Shown: piece after piece, positions 53,427 to 61,804 of the stretch
Position numbering within the stretch: position 1 is the first letter of the stretch
Layout: the number at the start of each line of letters is the position of its first letter
Assembly: GCA_039933635.1 (NCBI GenBank)
Contig: JBDTNQ010000008.1
Coordinates: forward strand, 1-64,000
Direction: 5' to 3'
Length of the DNA stretch: 64,000 nt
DNA from: JBDTNQ01 sp039933635
Lineage (GTDB): Bacteria > Acidobacteriota > Vicinamibacteria > Vicinamibacterales > SCN-69-37
The notes under the pieces: model-generated
What the model was told of the DNA's origin: nothing
Databases searched by the model: none
The model's input: the letters and a program-made list of their open reading frames with translations, nothing else
Position numbers and translations under genes: made by a program

Positions 53427-53693
53427 ATGTCATCGTCGACCTTCACGCTCCGGGTGCCGGCCGATGGCCTGTTTCCGGCGCTCGCCGGTGCGGTCGCGTC
53501 ACGTTTTCTCGAACTGTGCGGTGCTGCGGCGGTCGACGCGGCCCGCTTCGAGCGCGAGGTCACGAGCGCGGCGGCGCTCGTCGCGCCCGGGGCCGAGACC
53601 ATCGAGTGCACGTTCGTGGGCGGCCCGTCGGGCGTCGAGGCAACCTTGCGCGCCGGGGCGCGGCATCAAACCGTGCAGCATCTCCGGTCCTGA
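53427..53693 (+). CDS. Small conserved-looking protein, possibly RsbW/HATPase-like
   Basis: An 88-residue protein. The sequence begins SSSTFTLRVPADGLFPALAG and continues with VASRFLELCG, a helical middle and an ECTFVGGPSGVEATLRAG strand end. The pattern of a beta-strand, long helix and strands resembles the N-terminal part of anti-sigma HATPase domains, but no ATP-binding N or G boxes are present. The gene ends three bases before cysS and seems co-transcribed with it. Function not known. Confidence 0.55.
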   Translation: MSSSTFTLRVPADGLFPALAGAVASRFLELCGAAAVDAARFEREVTSAAALVAPGAETIECTFVGGPSGVEATLRAGARHQTVQHLRS

Positions 53694-53696
53694 ACC

Positions 53697-55112
53697 ATGC
53701 GTCTGTACAACACCCTGTCGCGAACCGAGGAGACGTTCGTGCCGGCCGATGGCCGGACCGTCCGCATGTACAACTGTGGCCTGACGGTGTACGCGCGTGG
53801 GCACATCGGTAACTTCCGGACGTTCGTCTGTCTGGACGTGCTACGACGGACGCTGAAATACCAGGAAGGGTTTGCCGTCCGGCAGGTGACGAATTTCACG
53901 GACGTGGACGACAAGACGATCAACGCGTCGACGGCCGCGGGTGTGCCACTGCGCGAGTACACGGACCGCTATATCGCGGCCTTTCGTGAGGACGCGGCGG
54001 CGATGGGCCTGGAACCCGTCGAGGAAACGCCGCGCGCCACCGACGAGGCGAACATGCAGGCCATGGCCGACATGGTCAAGCAGCTCGAAGCGCGAGGACA
54101 CACGTACCGATCGGAAGGCTCGATCTACTACCGCATTGCGTCGCTGCCCGAGTACGGCGCGCTGGCGCGGCTCGACCGGCAGGAAATTCAGACTGGCGCG
54201 CGCGTGGATTCGGACGACTCGTACGCGAAACAGGATGCGCGGGATTTCGTGCTGTGGAAGGGCGCGAAACCCGGCGAGCCGACCTGGGATTTCGGCCTGG
54301 GGCCGGGCCGGCCAGGCTGGCATCTCGAGTGCTCGGCGATGGCGCTCCGGCTGCTCGGTGAGCCGCCGATTGACATTCACGGCGGCGGGATCGATCTGAT
54401 CTTTCCGCACCATGAAAACGAAATCGCGCAGGCCGTCGGCGCGACGGGGCGTCCGTTCGTGCGCTTCTGGGTGCACGTGGAATTCTTGAACTTCGACAAC
54501 GAGAAGATGTCGAAGTCGCTGGGCAACGTCTTCACGGTGCGCGACATTCTGGACAAAGGCTACCGCGCGTCGGCCCTGCGGTATCTGCTGATCTCCGTCC
54601 ACTACCGCAAACAGCTCACGTTCAATTGGGACGTGCTCGACCAGGCCGAGGCGTCGGTCACGCGGCTCGCGGACTTTCTGGTGCGTGTCGACGGCATCAC
54701 CGGCGGCGAGGCGCATCCAGAGATTGGCAAACGGCTGGCCCGCGCGCGCGCGGATGTCGCCGGGCTCGTGACGGACGACCTCAACGTGCCGACGGCCCTC
54801 GGCGTGATCTTCGACGTCGTGCGTGAAATGCACGCGGCGATGGATCGACGGGAGGTCGGCGCGGCGGATGCTGCGCAGATCCGTGAAACGTTCGCCGGAT
54901 TCGACCGCATTCTTGGCGTGCTGTCCCTGCGGCAGGCGGAGGACGCGACGCCGCCGGTGCCCGTCGAGGACATCGAGCGGCTCATCGATGAGCGTCGCCA
55001 GGCCCGACAGGCGCGCCAGTTCGCACGGGCCGATGACATCCGGCAGGAACTGGATGCCCGCGGCATCGTGCTGGAGGACAGCGCCTCGGGCACCCGGTGG
55101 AAGCGCAAATAG
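53697..55112 (+). CDS. cysS: Cysteinyl-tRNA synthetase
   Basis: A 471-residue class I synthetase. The HIGH-type motif is YARGHIGNFRTF at about residues 31-42, with the zinc-ligand Cys in MYNCGLTVY. HGGGIDLIFPHHENEIAQ and the KMSKS motif FDNEKMSKSLGNVF follow. CysS charges tRNA-Cys; some CysS are also linked to persulfide formation. In other bacteria cysS can be joined to mazG-like or gltX genes; here it follows ribF and a small gene. Confidence 0.96.
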   Translation: MRLYNTLSRTEETFVPADGRTVRMYNCGLTVYARGHIGNFRTFVCLDVLRRTLKYQEGFAVRQVTNFTDVDDKTINASTAAGVPLREYTDRYIAAFREDAAAMGLEPVEETPRATDEANMQAMADMVKQLEARGHTYRSEGSIYYRIASLPEYGALARLDRQEIQTGARVDSDDSYAKQDARDFVLWKGAKPGEPTWDFGLGPGRPGWHLECSAMALRLLGEPPIDIHGGGIDLIFPHHENEIAQAVGATGRPFVRFWVHVEFLNFDNEKMSKSLGNVFTVRDILDKGYRASALRYLLISVHYRKQLTFNWDVLDQAEASVTRLADFLVRVDGITGGEAHPEIGKRLARARADVAGLVTDDLNVPTALGVIFDVVREMHAAMDRREVGAADAAQIRETFAGFDRILGVLSLRQAEDATPPVPVEDIERLIDERRQARQARQFARADDIRQELDARGIVLEDSASGTRWKRK

Positions 55113-55248
55113 ACCCTTCGTGTCGGCCGTCCGCCCACAGATCTGGGCGAGACGCTCAATCCTGTCGGAGTGTCTGACCCCCTCGGCCGACAAGTTTGAG
55201 CCTACCCTGCCAATTGGGCCTGGCACATCGCTTGCCTTTGTCCCGGAC

Positions 55249-55641
55249 ATGAGACCGCTCCCGGCCTGGACCGACACGAGCCTTTCGGGGCGACCACAGT
55301 CGCGGCGTTCGGCGCCGCGGCTCGAGGTCGAGGCTATCCTGAACGGCCGTCTGGCCAAGGGCAATCTGCGCATGACCGTGCACGACCTCGGGTTCGGCGG
55401 GTTCGCGGTGGAGAGTCCGATTGCTTTCGCCGTAGGCAGCCGCCACGACTTCAGGTTCGTCGGCCCGGAGGGCATGGTCGTGGGCATTCGAGCGGAGACC
55501 GTGTACGCCCGCGCCGTGGGCCTGCGTGACGGCATGGATCACGTGCTGACCGGCTTCAAGTACGTCCTCGAAACCGAGGATGCCGAACGGGCGGTCGAAG
55601 CGCTGCTCGACCTCGCGATGTCCCCGATCTCGTTCGACTGA
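55249..55641 (+). CDS. PilZ-domain protein
   Basis: A protein of about 130 residues. The c-di-GMP-type motif begins with SRRSAPRLEV (RxxxR) and continues with TVHDLGFGGFAVE, where PilZ has DxSxxG; here the Ser is Gly (DLGFGG). The remainder forms the beta-barrel (GSRHDFRFVG) and a C-terminal helix (AVEALLDLAM). PilZ proteins bind cyclic di-GMP and alter motility, exopolysaccharide or pili. The changed second motif makes binding uncertain. No Shine-Dalgarno; upstream in-frame codons are possible, so the start is tentative. Confidence 0.68.
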   Translation: MRPLPAWTDTSLSGRPQSRRSAPRLEVEAILNGRLAKGNLRMTVHDLGFGGFAVESPIAFAVGSRHDFRFVGPEGMVVGIRAETVYARAVGLRDGMDHVLTGFKYVLETEDAERAVEALLDLAMSPISFD

Positions 55642-55667
55642 GCAGCGGCGCTTCTCACAACTCCTCT

Positions 55668-55673
55668 ATACTG
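55668..55673 (+). promoter_or_regulatory. Putative -10 hexamer of the mannonate dehydratase gene
   Basis: TATACT lies 52 nt before the ATG at 55726, after the PilZ gene. No -35 is evident. It would give a leader of about 45 bases containing GGCGGCC-type G+C-rich sequence. Confidence 0.4.
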
Positions 55674-55725
55674 CCCGCCGGCCCGACGAATCGTCGGCGG
55701 CCGACGAGTGTCTGTGGGCGCCTCC

Positions 55726-56934
55726 ATGAAGATTGTCGATGCGAAGGTCGTCGTCTGCTGCCCCGGTCGCAATTTCGTGACCCTGAAGATCATCACCGAC
55801 GACGGCCTCGTGGGTCTCGGTGACGCGACGCTCAATGGTCGCGAACTGGCGGTGGCGAGCTACCTGCGTGACCACGTGCTGCCGTGTCTCATTGGCCGCG
55901 ATTCGTTCCAGACCGAGGACATCTGGCAGTACCTCTATCGCGGCGCGTACTGGCGCAAGGGCCCCGTGACGATGACGGCGATCGGCGCGGTCGACGTGGC
56001 GCTGTGGGACATCAAGGCGAAGGCGCTGAACACCCCGCTCTATAACCTGCTCGGCGGCAGGAGCCGGGACGGCGTGATGGTGTATGGGCACGCCAACGGC
56101 CGCGACATCGAGGAAACCGTGGACGCGGTTGCCCGGCATCTCGATGAGAAGTTTCTTGCCGTCCGCGCGCAATCCGGTGTGCTGGGTGTCCCGGACACCT
56201 ACGGTGTGCCGAAGGATGGACGCCCGTACGAGCCCGCGGAGAAGGGGTTGCCGCACGAGTACGCGTGGTCGACCGAGACGTACCTCGCGCACGTGCCTGC
56301 GCTCTTCGAGACGCTGCGCGTCCGATTCGGATCCGACGTACACCTGCTGCACGATGCGCATCATCGGCTGACCCCGATTCAGGCGGCGCGCCTCGGCAAG
56401 GCGCTGGAGCCCTCACATCTGTTCTGGCTCGAGGACCCGACGCCGGCCGAGCTCCAGGAAGGCTTTCGCACGATTCGGCAGCACACGACGACGCCGATTG
56501 CCGTCGGCGAGGTGTTCAATACCGTGTGGGATGCGCGAACGCTGATTGCCGAGCAATTGATCGACTACCTGCGAATGACGGTCACGCACGGCGGCGGCGT
56601 GACGCCAATGCTGAAGATTGCCGCGTTCGCGGCGATGCACCACGTGCAGATGGGCTGCCACGGTGCCACGGACCTGTCACCGATCACCATGGGCGCTGCG
56701 CTGCATTTCGATCTGGCGATTCCGAACCTCGGCGTGCAGGAGTGGATGCCACACAACGCGCTCACCGACGAAGTCTTTCCGCACAGTTACAGGTATCGCG
56801 ACGGCTACATGCACCCGGGCGATGAGCCTGGTCACGGCGTGGGCTTCGATGAGACCCTCGCCGCCAAGTTTCCGTACGACCGCGCGTACCTGCCTGTCAC
56901 TCGGCGGCTCGACGGCACGTTGTGGGATTGGTAG
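55726..56934 (+). CDS. manD: D-mannonate dehydratase (ManD, enolase superfamily)
   Basis: A 402-residue enolase-superfamily protein of ManD length. Metal and catalytic groups are visible: [15 protein letters not shown] with the Arg and Tyr at about 150-162, HDAHHRLTP with Asp and His near 210, [16 protein letters not shown] and [13 protein letters not shown]. ManD removes water from D-mannonate to form 2-keto-3-deoxygluconate. Some close relatives act weakly on other sugar acids. A GTG 18 bases upstream (55708) is less likely than the ATG, which starts [10 protein letters not shown] as family members do. It is convergent with the KDG kinase gene, which would use its product. Confidence 0.88.
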   Translation: MKIVDAKVVVCCPGRNFVTLKIITDDGLVGLGDATLNGRELAVASYLRDHVLPCLIGRDSFQTEDIWQYLYRGAYWRKGPVTMTAIGAVDVALWDIKAKALNTPLYNLLGGRSRDGVMVYGHANGRDIEETVDAVARHLDEKFLAVRAQSGVLGVPDTYGVPKDGRPYEPAEKGLPHEYAWSTETYLAHVPALFETLRVRFGSDVHLLHDAHHRLTPIQAARLGKALEPSHLFWLEDPTPAELQEGFRTIRQHTTTPIAVGEVFNTVWDARTLIAEQLIDYLRMTVTHGGGVTPMLKIAAFAAMHHVQMGCHGATDLSPITMGAALHFDLAIPNLGVQEWMPHNALTDEVFPHSYRYRDGYMHPGDEPGHGVGFDETLAAKFPYDRAYLPVTRRLDGTLWDW

Positions 56935-56971
56935 CCTGCCAGGCGCCTTGCGGCCTCCGCGGTAAATGGGC

Positions 56972-58000
56972 CTAGCGCTGCACGCGTCCCGATCCATCGC
57001 CGCCCGCGAGCCGATCGACTTCGTCCACGGTGACGCGATTGAAGTCGCCCGGAATCGAGTGCTTGAGCGCGCTGGCGGCGACCGCGAAACGGAGAGCCTC
57101 TTCCGCGGAGCGGCCGGTCGTGAGGCCGTAGATGAGGCCGGCCGCGAAGCTGTCGCCGCCGCCGATACGATCGATGACCCGCAGGTCGTAGCGCTGGCTG
57201 TGGTGGAAGCGCTGCTCGGATTCGTCCCACAGGACCGCGCTCCAGCCGTTGTCGCTGGCCGACATGCTCTCACGCAGGGTGATCGCCACCAGCCGCACGT
57301 CGAAATCGCGCGCCACCGTTCGCGCCGCCTGCTGGTACGCCGCGAGATCCAGGTGCGCCGTGGTCACGTCCGCGCCTTCGACGCGGACGCCCAGCACGTT
57401 CTGCAGGTCTTCCTCGTTGGCGATGACGGTATCGATGCCCGCGACGAGCGGGCGCATCGCCGCTTGGGCCTGTGACGGCGTCCAGAGCTTCTTCCGATAG
57501 TTCAGATCGATGCTGACGCGTGCCCCGGCGGCCTTTGCGGCCTGCACAGCGGCGCGCGTCGTCTCGGCAGCGGTCGGGCCAAGGGCCGGTGAAATGCCCG
57601 TGACGTGAAACCACGCAGCATCTCGAAAGAGGGCGGCCCAGTTGACGGCACCGGCATCGAGTCCTGTGATGGCCGATTGCGCGCGGTCGTAGATCACGAC
57701 CGAGCCGCGCTGACTGGCGCCGCCCTCGGCGTAATAGATGCCGACCCGATCGCCGCCGCGGACGATGGCGTCGGTACGCACGCCCTCGGCACGCAACGCG
57801 CGGACCGCCGCGTCGCCAATGGCGTGGGCCGGCAGTCTGGTCACGTACCAGCTCTCGAGGCCGAACTGCGCGAGGCTGACCGCCACGTTGGCCTCGCCTC
57901 CGCCAAACGTGGCGACGAAGAGCGGCGACTGGAGAAAGCGCTCGAGGTTGGGCGGGCTGAGTCGCAGCATGATTTCGCCGAACGTGACGACCTTGGGCAT
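56972..58000 (-). CDS. kdgK: 2-Keto-3-deoxygluconate kinase
   Basis: A 342-residue PfkB/ribokinase-family sugar kinase. VTFGEIMLRLSPP at the N-terminus and FATFGGGEANVAVSLAQFG, reading VATFGGGEANVA, are typical of KdgK, and the C-terminal PfkB motif is DRIGGGDSFAAGLIYGL with catalytic Asp. KdgK phosphorylates KDG to KDPG. It overlaps the aldolase gene by one base (TGATG). The products of manD and of the altronate dehydratase genes in this cluster are its expected substrate. Confidence 0.92.
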   Translation of the reverse strand: MPKVVTFGEIMLRLSPPNLERFLQSPLFVATFGGGEANVAVSLAQFGLESWYVTRLPAHAIGDAAVRALRAEGVRTDAIVRGGDRVGIYYAEGGASQRGSVVIYDRAQSAITGLDAGAVNWAALFRDAAWFHVTGISPALGPTAAETTRAAVQAAKAAGARVSIDLNYRKKLWTPSQAQAAMRPLVAGIDTVIANEEDLQNVLGVRVEGADVTTAHLDLAAYQQAARTVARDFDVRLVAITLRESMSASDNGWSAVLWDESEQRFHHSQRYDLRVIDRIGGGDSFAAGLIYGLTTGRSAEEALRFAVAASALKHSIPGDFNRVTVDEVDRLAGGDGSGRVQR

Positions 58001-58659
58001 CAGGCGTGTCCTCGAGCGCGGCGGACGTTGGCGACAATCCGGCGCGCGTTGTCCGCGATGGCGGAGAAGTTGTTGGCCGCAATGGCCGCGGCGTCCAGCA
58101 GCGACGTGCCGACGCCGACGGCCACGGCACCGGCGTTGATCCAGTCGCCGGCGTTGTCGAGCGTGACGCCGCCCGTCGGCATCAGCTTCACGTGCGGCAT
58201 CGGCCCGCGGAGGTCCTTCAGGTATCCAGGACCGAGCGCGGTGGCGGGGAAGACCTTCACGATATCCGCGCCGGCTTCCCAGGCCTCGAGAATCTCGGTG
58301 GGCGAGAAACAGCCTGGCAGCGATGCCACGTCGAGCGCCTGTGCCGCTTCGACGACGCTCCGACGATAGACGGGACTCACGATGAACGTGGCACCGGCAT
58401 CCACGACGCGCGCGACCGTCTCCGCGTCGGTCACCGTGCCCGCGCCGAGCAGGAAACCAGTCGGGAGTGTTGGCGCTGTGCGGCGGATGAGTTCGACGGC
58501 GCCCGTCACGGTCATCGTGACCTCCAGCGCGCGCACGCCGCCGTCGACGAGCGCCCCGACGACGTCGCCCAGCTTCGAGGGATCGGCAATGCGGATGACG
58601 GCGACGACGCCGGCGTCCGAGAGGCCGGCGGCTATCTGGCTGCGTATGGTTGATGTCAT
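58000..58659 (-). CDS. eda: 2-Keto-3-deoxy-6-phosphogluconate aldolase
   Basis: A 219-residue class I aldolase. The TIM-barrel signature VAVIRI, RALEVTMT with the catalytic Glu, LGAGTVTD, and KVFPATALGPGYLKDL with the Schiff-base Lys are present, then LMPTGGVTLDN. Eda splits KDPG into pyruvate and glyceraldehyde 3-phosphate. It overlaps the isomerase gene by four bases (ATGA) and kdgK by one base, so the three are translated together. Confidence 0.94.
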   Translation of the reverse strand: MTSTIRSQIAAGLSDAGVVAVIRIADPSKLGDVVGALVDGGVRALEVTMTVTGAVELIRRTAPTLPTGFLLGAGTVTDAETVARVVDAGATFIVSPVYRRSVVEAAQALDVASLPGCFSPTEILEAWEAGADIVKVFPATALGPGYLKDLRGPMPHVKLMPTGGVTLDNAGDWINAGAVAVGVGTSLLDAAAIAANNFSAIADNARRIVANVRRARGHA

Positions 58660-59441
58660 GGGACGATCCGACTCCTCGAATAACTGTGCGCCGGCAGGCG
58701 AAAACGGTCGCCAATGACCTCCCGCTCCGCCGCGAGCATCCATAAGACGGCCAACGTCCCGCTCGACATACGCGCGTCGACGTGCCAGCGATGGGGCCCG
58801 ACGACCAGATCGCCCTCGTGCACGTGCGAGAGATGCGATGTCGCTCCGTCGGTCCATTCCACGGGCATCGGCTGGCCACTCGTTGGCACGCGCGCGTAGC
58901 AGCACGCGACTTCCGCGCCGGGTAGGTCAGGGACCAGCGGCCAGGCGCCGGCGTCTCGGGCATCACCGGCAATCACGCCGACGCTGACCCGCCCGGCGGC
59001 TGCGTGGTCGCCCAGCATCACGCATGACCGCGGGTCGGCGCCCGGGTGTTGTACCGATGATTCCGCTTGTTGATCGGCATACGAGACGTACTGCAATGGG
59101 TGACGCTCCTCGACTGGCGCGCGGGCTTCGATGATGTCGACCATGCCTGTGGCGCTCCAGACCATGAAGTGCGTGTCGCGTGGGACGTAGATCGTGTCAT
59201 AGCGCTCGACGCGAAAGCGTTCAGTCCCCACGCGAACCCACCCCGCGCCGTCGAGGCAGACCAATGCCGTCTCGAACTCGCCTGGTTCGACGTGGACCGG
59301 CGGCATGTGCGCATCGGTCCGGATGCGGCCGCACTGCAGCACGCGCAACGGGGTCGTGGCCGGTTCGATCCAGTTGGTCCGTCCCAGGGCGCGCGGGGCG
59401 CCGCGAACGATCGTCGTAGAGCGGCTGCCGTCAAGGGTCAC
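58656..59441 (-). CDS. KduI/IolB-like cupin isomerase
   Basis: A protein of about 261 residues, all-beta, with two cupin-like halves. WIEPATTPLRVLQCGRI, FETALVCLDGAGWVRVG and DTIYVPRDTHF resemble IolB and KduI enzymes, and HLSHVHEGDLVVGPHRWH at the C-terminal half carries the His residues expected for metal binding. In a hexuronate cluster the expected reaction is isomerisation of a 5-keto-4-deoxyuronate; 5-deoxyglucuronate isomerase activity is an alternative. The GTG at 59441 was chosen since TAGCAT lies 17 bases upstream; an ATG at 59528 would extend it by 29 residues that lack family match. Confidence 0.65.
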   Translation of the reverse strand: MTLDGSRSTTIVRGAPRALGRTNWIEPATTPLRVLQCGRIRTDAHMPPVHVEPGEFETALVCLDGAGWVRVGTERFRVERYDTIYVPRDTHFMVWSATGMVDIIEARAPVEERHPLQYVSYADQQAESSVQHPGADPRSCVMLGDHAAAGRVSVGVIAGDARDAGAWPLVPDLPGAEVACCYARVPTSGQPMPVEWTDGATSHLSHVHEGDLVVGPHRWHVDARMSSGTLAVLWMLAAEREVIGDRFRLPAHSYSRSRIVP

Positions 59442-59549
59442 GCAGGATTCCGCGACACATGCTACACGACAGGTCCGCCGCTGCGAACGCGCGGCCTGGA
59501 CGGCAAGGGTGAAGGCGTTCCGCGCCATCGGTCGTGATATACCGTGCCG

Positions 59550-60953
59550 ATGCCGCATTTGTCGCGACGCGCGTTCATGCGTACGGCCGCGCTGACCCTT
59601 GGCGGCGCGGCCCTGGCACCGTTGGAGGGGCTGGCGCGCGGGGAGGCCGGCTGGGCGCAGGCGGCGGCGATTGTCGCGCGGATCAAAGTCCCAACCTTCC
59701 CGAACCGCGAGTTCAACATCACGCGGTACGGGGCCAGGGCGGCCGATGTCGGCGACTCGACGGCGGCCATCCGGTCGGCCATCGATGCCTGTGCGCGCGC
59801 CGGTGGCGGCCGCGTGCGCGTGCCGGCCGGCCGATTTCTCACCGGGCCGTTGCACTTGCTGAGCGGGGTCAATCTGCACCTCGACGCGGGCTCGACGCTC
59901 GCGTTCGTGCAGGACCCGCGCGCGTATCTGCCACACGTGCTCACGCGCTTCGAAGGCGTGGAACTCATGAACTACTCGCCGTTCATCTACGCGTACGGCA
60001 AGTCCAACATCGCCGTGACGGGACAGGGCACCCTTGACGGCCAGGCGAGCGCGGACGTCTGGTGGCCGTGGAAGGGCGGTGGATCGGGGCCGAATCAAAC
60101 CGCTGCCCGGGCGCGCCTGCTGGAGATGGCGGCCAAGGGCGTCCCGCCGCGCGAGCGCGTCTTTGGCGAAGGCGGGTACATGCGCCCGAACTTCGTCCAG
60201 CCCTACAAGTGCCGTAACGTGCTCATCGAGGGCATCACGATCGTGAACTCGCCGATGTGGGAGATTCACCCGGTGCTGTCGTCGAACGTGACGGTGCGTG
60301 GCGTGACGGTCAGCAGCCACGGGCCCAACAACGACGGCTGCAATCCCGAGTCGTCGCGTGACGTGCTGATCGAACGCTGCACATTCGACACAGGCGACGA
60401 TTGCATCGCGTTGAAGTCCGGCCGCAACGACGACGGTCGGCGATTGCACACTCCGGTGCAGGACGTGGTCATCCGGGACTGCGTCATGAAGGACGGGCAC
60501 GGCGGTGTCGTGATCGGCAGCGAGGTGTCAGGTGGGGCGCGCCGGATCTTCGCAGAGCGGTGCCGTATGGACAGCCCACGGCTGGATCGGGTGCTGCGAT
60601 TCAAGACGAACTCGGTGCGCGGTGGGGTCATCGAGCAGGTTTACATGCGCGACATCACCGTCGGTCAGGTCGCCGAGGCCATCGTCGTGGCGGACTTCTT
60701 CTACGAAGAGGGGGACAGTGGACGGTTTCCGCCGACCTTGCGGGACGTCGACGTGCGCCGGGTCACGAGCCGCCAGAGCCGATACGGGCTGCTGCTGCGC
60801 GGGTATCCGCACGCGCCGATCACCCGGCTGCGCGTGGAGGACTGCACGTTCGACGGCGTGCGGGAGGGGGACCGCATCGAAGCGGTTCGATCCCTCGAAA
60901 TCATCAATGTGCGCGTGAACGGGATCCTCCGGAACGAACGCGTCACGAAGTAG
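59550..60953 (+). CDS. GH28 polygalacturonase-like glycoside hydrolase
   Basis: A 467-residue exported enzyme. A twin-arginine signal SRRAFMRTAALTLGG occupies the N-terminus. The GH28 right-handed beta-helix follows, with catalytic motifs GPNNDGCNPESS, DTGDDCIALKSG and DGHGGVVIGSE (NTD is NND here, GHG is intact). GH28 enzymes cut alpha-1,4-galacturonan or rhamnogalacturonan. It would release galacturonate for the dehydratase pathway of this cluster. A GTG six bases earlier is an alternative start. Confidence 0.88.
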   Translation: MPHLSRRAFMRTAALTLGGAALAPLEGLARGEAGWAQAAAIVARIKVPTFPNREFNITRYGARAADVGDSTAAIRSAIDACARAGGGRVRVPAGRFLTGPLHLLSGVNLHLDAGSTLAFVQDPRAYLPHVLTRFEGVELMNYSPFIYAYGKSNIAVTGQGTLDGQASADVWWPWKGGGSGPNQTAARARLLEMAAKGVPPRERVFGEGGYMRPNFVQPYKCRNVLIEGITIVNSPMWEIHPVLSSNVTVRGVTVSSHGPNNDGCNPESSRDVLIERCTFDTGDDCIALKSGRNDDGRRLHTPVQDVVIRDCVMKDGHGGVVIGSEVSGGARRIFAERCRMDSPRLDRVLRFKTNSVRGGVIEQVYMRDITVGQVAEAIVVADFFYEEGDSGRFPPTLRDVDVRRVTSRQSRYGLLLRGYPHAPITRLRVEDCTFDGVREGDRIEAVRSLEIINVRVNGILRNERVTK

Positions 60954-60969
60954 CAGTGTGCGGCTGGCC

Positions 60970-60975
60970 TATAAT
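60970..60975 (+). promoter_or_regulatory. TATAAT hexamer before the GntR-family regulator
   Basis: A consensus TATAAT ends ten bases before the ATG. AGGAAGG lies between it and the ATG, so transcription would start within or after the ribosome-binding site. Either the promoter is leaderless, or TATAAT is incidental and AGGAAGG serves read-through mRNA from the GH28 gene. Confidence 0.4.
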
Positions 60976-60985
60976 TCAGGAAGGC

Positions 60986-61804
60986 ATGACGAAGATCGAC
61001 GCGGTCCCGGAACCCCGCAAGCAGCATCGGATCCCAGAGGGGGGAACCCAGCACGTGGTCACCCACGTGCGAGCCCTCATCGACACGGGCTCCCTGCACC
61101 CCGGGGATCGGCTGCCTGCCGAGCGTGATCTCGCCCGACAGATTGGGGTCAGCCGTCCCACGGTGCGGGCGGGACTGCGCGCGCTTGCGGCGATGGGCGT
61201 CGTGCAGTCGCGGCACGGATCGGGCACCTACATTCCGGACGGCCCGCCGATGCTCGGGAGCGAGCCGCTGAGCTTTCTGGCGGCGCTCCACGGGTTCACG
61301 CGCGAGGACATGTACGAGGCGCGACGCACGCTCGAAGTGGGCGCTGTGGGGCTTGCCGCCGAGCGCGCGACGCCCGAGCAACTTGCGTCGATGGCCGAGG
61401 AGGTCGCGAACCTCTTTGCCTCGATGGGCGATCCGCTGAAGTTCCTGGTTCACGACATCACGTTCCATCGCACGGCGGCGACCGCATCGGGCAACCAGAT
61501 CATCGCGACGCTCGTGGAGATGGTATCGGCGTTGTACTACGAGCGGCGTCGGGTTACTGCGATTCATGCGGCGGAGACCGATCTGCGGGACGCGGCTGAA
61601 ATGCATCGTCGGATCTTCCAGGCGATTCGGGCGCGCGATCCGGAAGAAGCGAGGCGCCTCATGCACGCGCACCTGTTGCAGGCCAGCGCGCATCAGGCGC
61701 GCGAGGAAGATCAAGGTCCGCCCCAGGCCGGCGCGCCCGCAGTCGACGCGCCGCCGCCCGATCCCCTGTCGCCGGCGCCAGGCCGTCCCCGGAGTTCTCA
61801 TTGA
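60986..61804 (+). CDS. GntR/FadR-family transcriptional regulator
   Basis: A 272-residue regulator. The N-terminal winged helix reads THVRALIDTGSLHPGDRLPAERDLA in parts and VSRPTVRAGLRALAAMGVV, then SRHGSGTYI. A helical FCD ligand domain follows (ARRTLEVGAVGLAAERAT, FHRTAATASGNQII, AEMHRRIFQAI). FadR-type proteins sense hexuronates or their keto-deoxy products in such clusters. The last 30 residues are a Pro-rich tail not typical of the family. It is coupled to the SDR gene (TTGA), so it likely controls this operon. Confidence 0.87.
   Translation: MTKIDAVPEPRKQHRIPEGGTQHVVTHVRALIDTGSLHPGDRLPAERDLARQIGVSRPTVRAGLRALAAMGVVQSRHGSGTYIPDGPPMLGSEPLSFLAALHGFTREDMYEARRTLEVGAVGLAAERATPEQLASMAEEVANLFASMGDPLKFLVHDITFHRTAATASGNQIIATLVEMVSALYYERRRVTAIHAAETDLRDAAEMHRRIFQAIRARDPEEARRLMHAHLLQASAHQAREEDQGPPQAGAPAVDAPPPDPLSPAPGRPRSSH

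Noticed and set aside
59538..59543. TATACC six bases before the GH28 ATG, taken as another leaderless promoter.
   Set aside because: It does not end in T, so it does not fit the TANNNT pattern. It was left out of the count, although it may still be functional.
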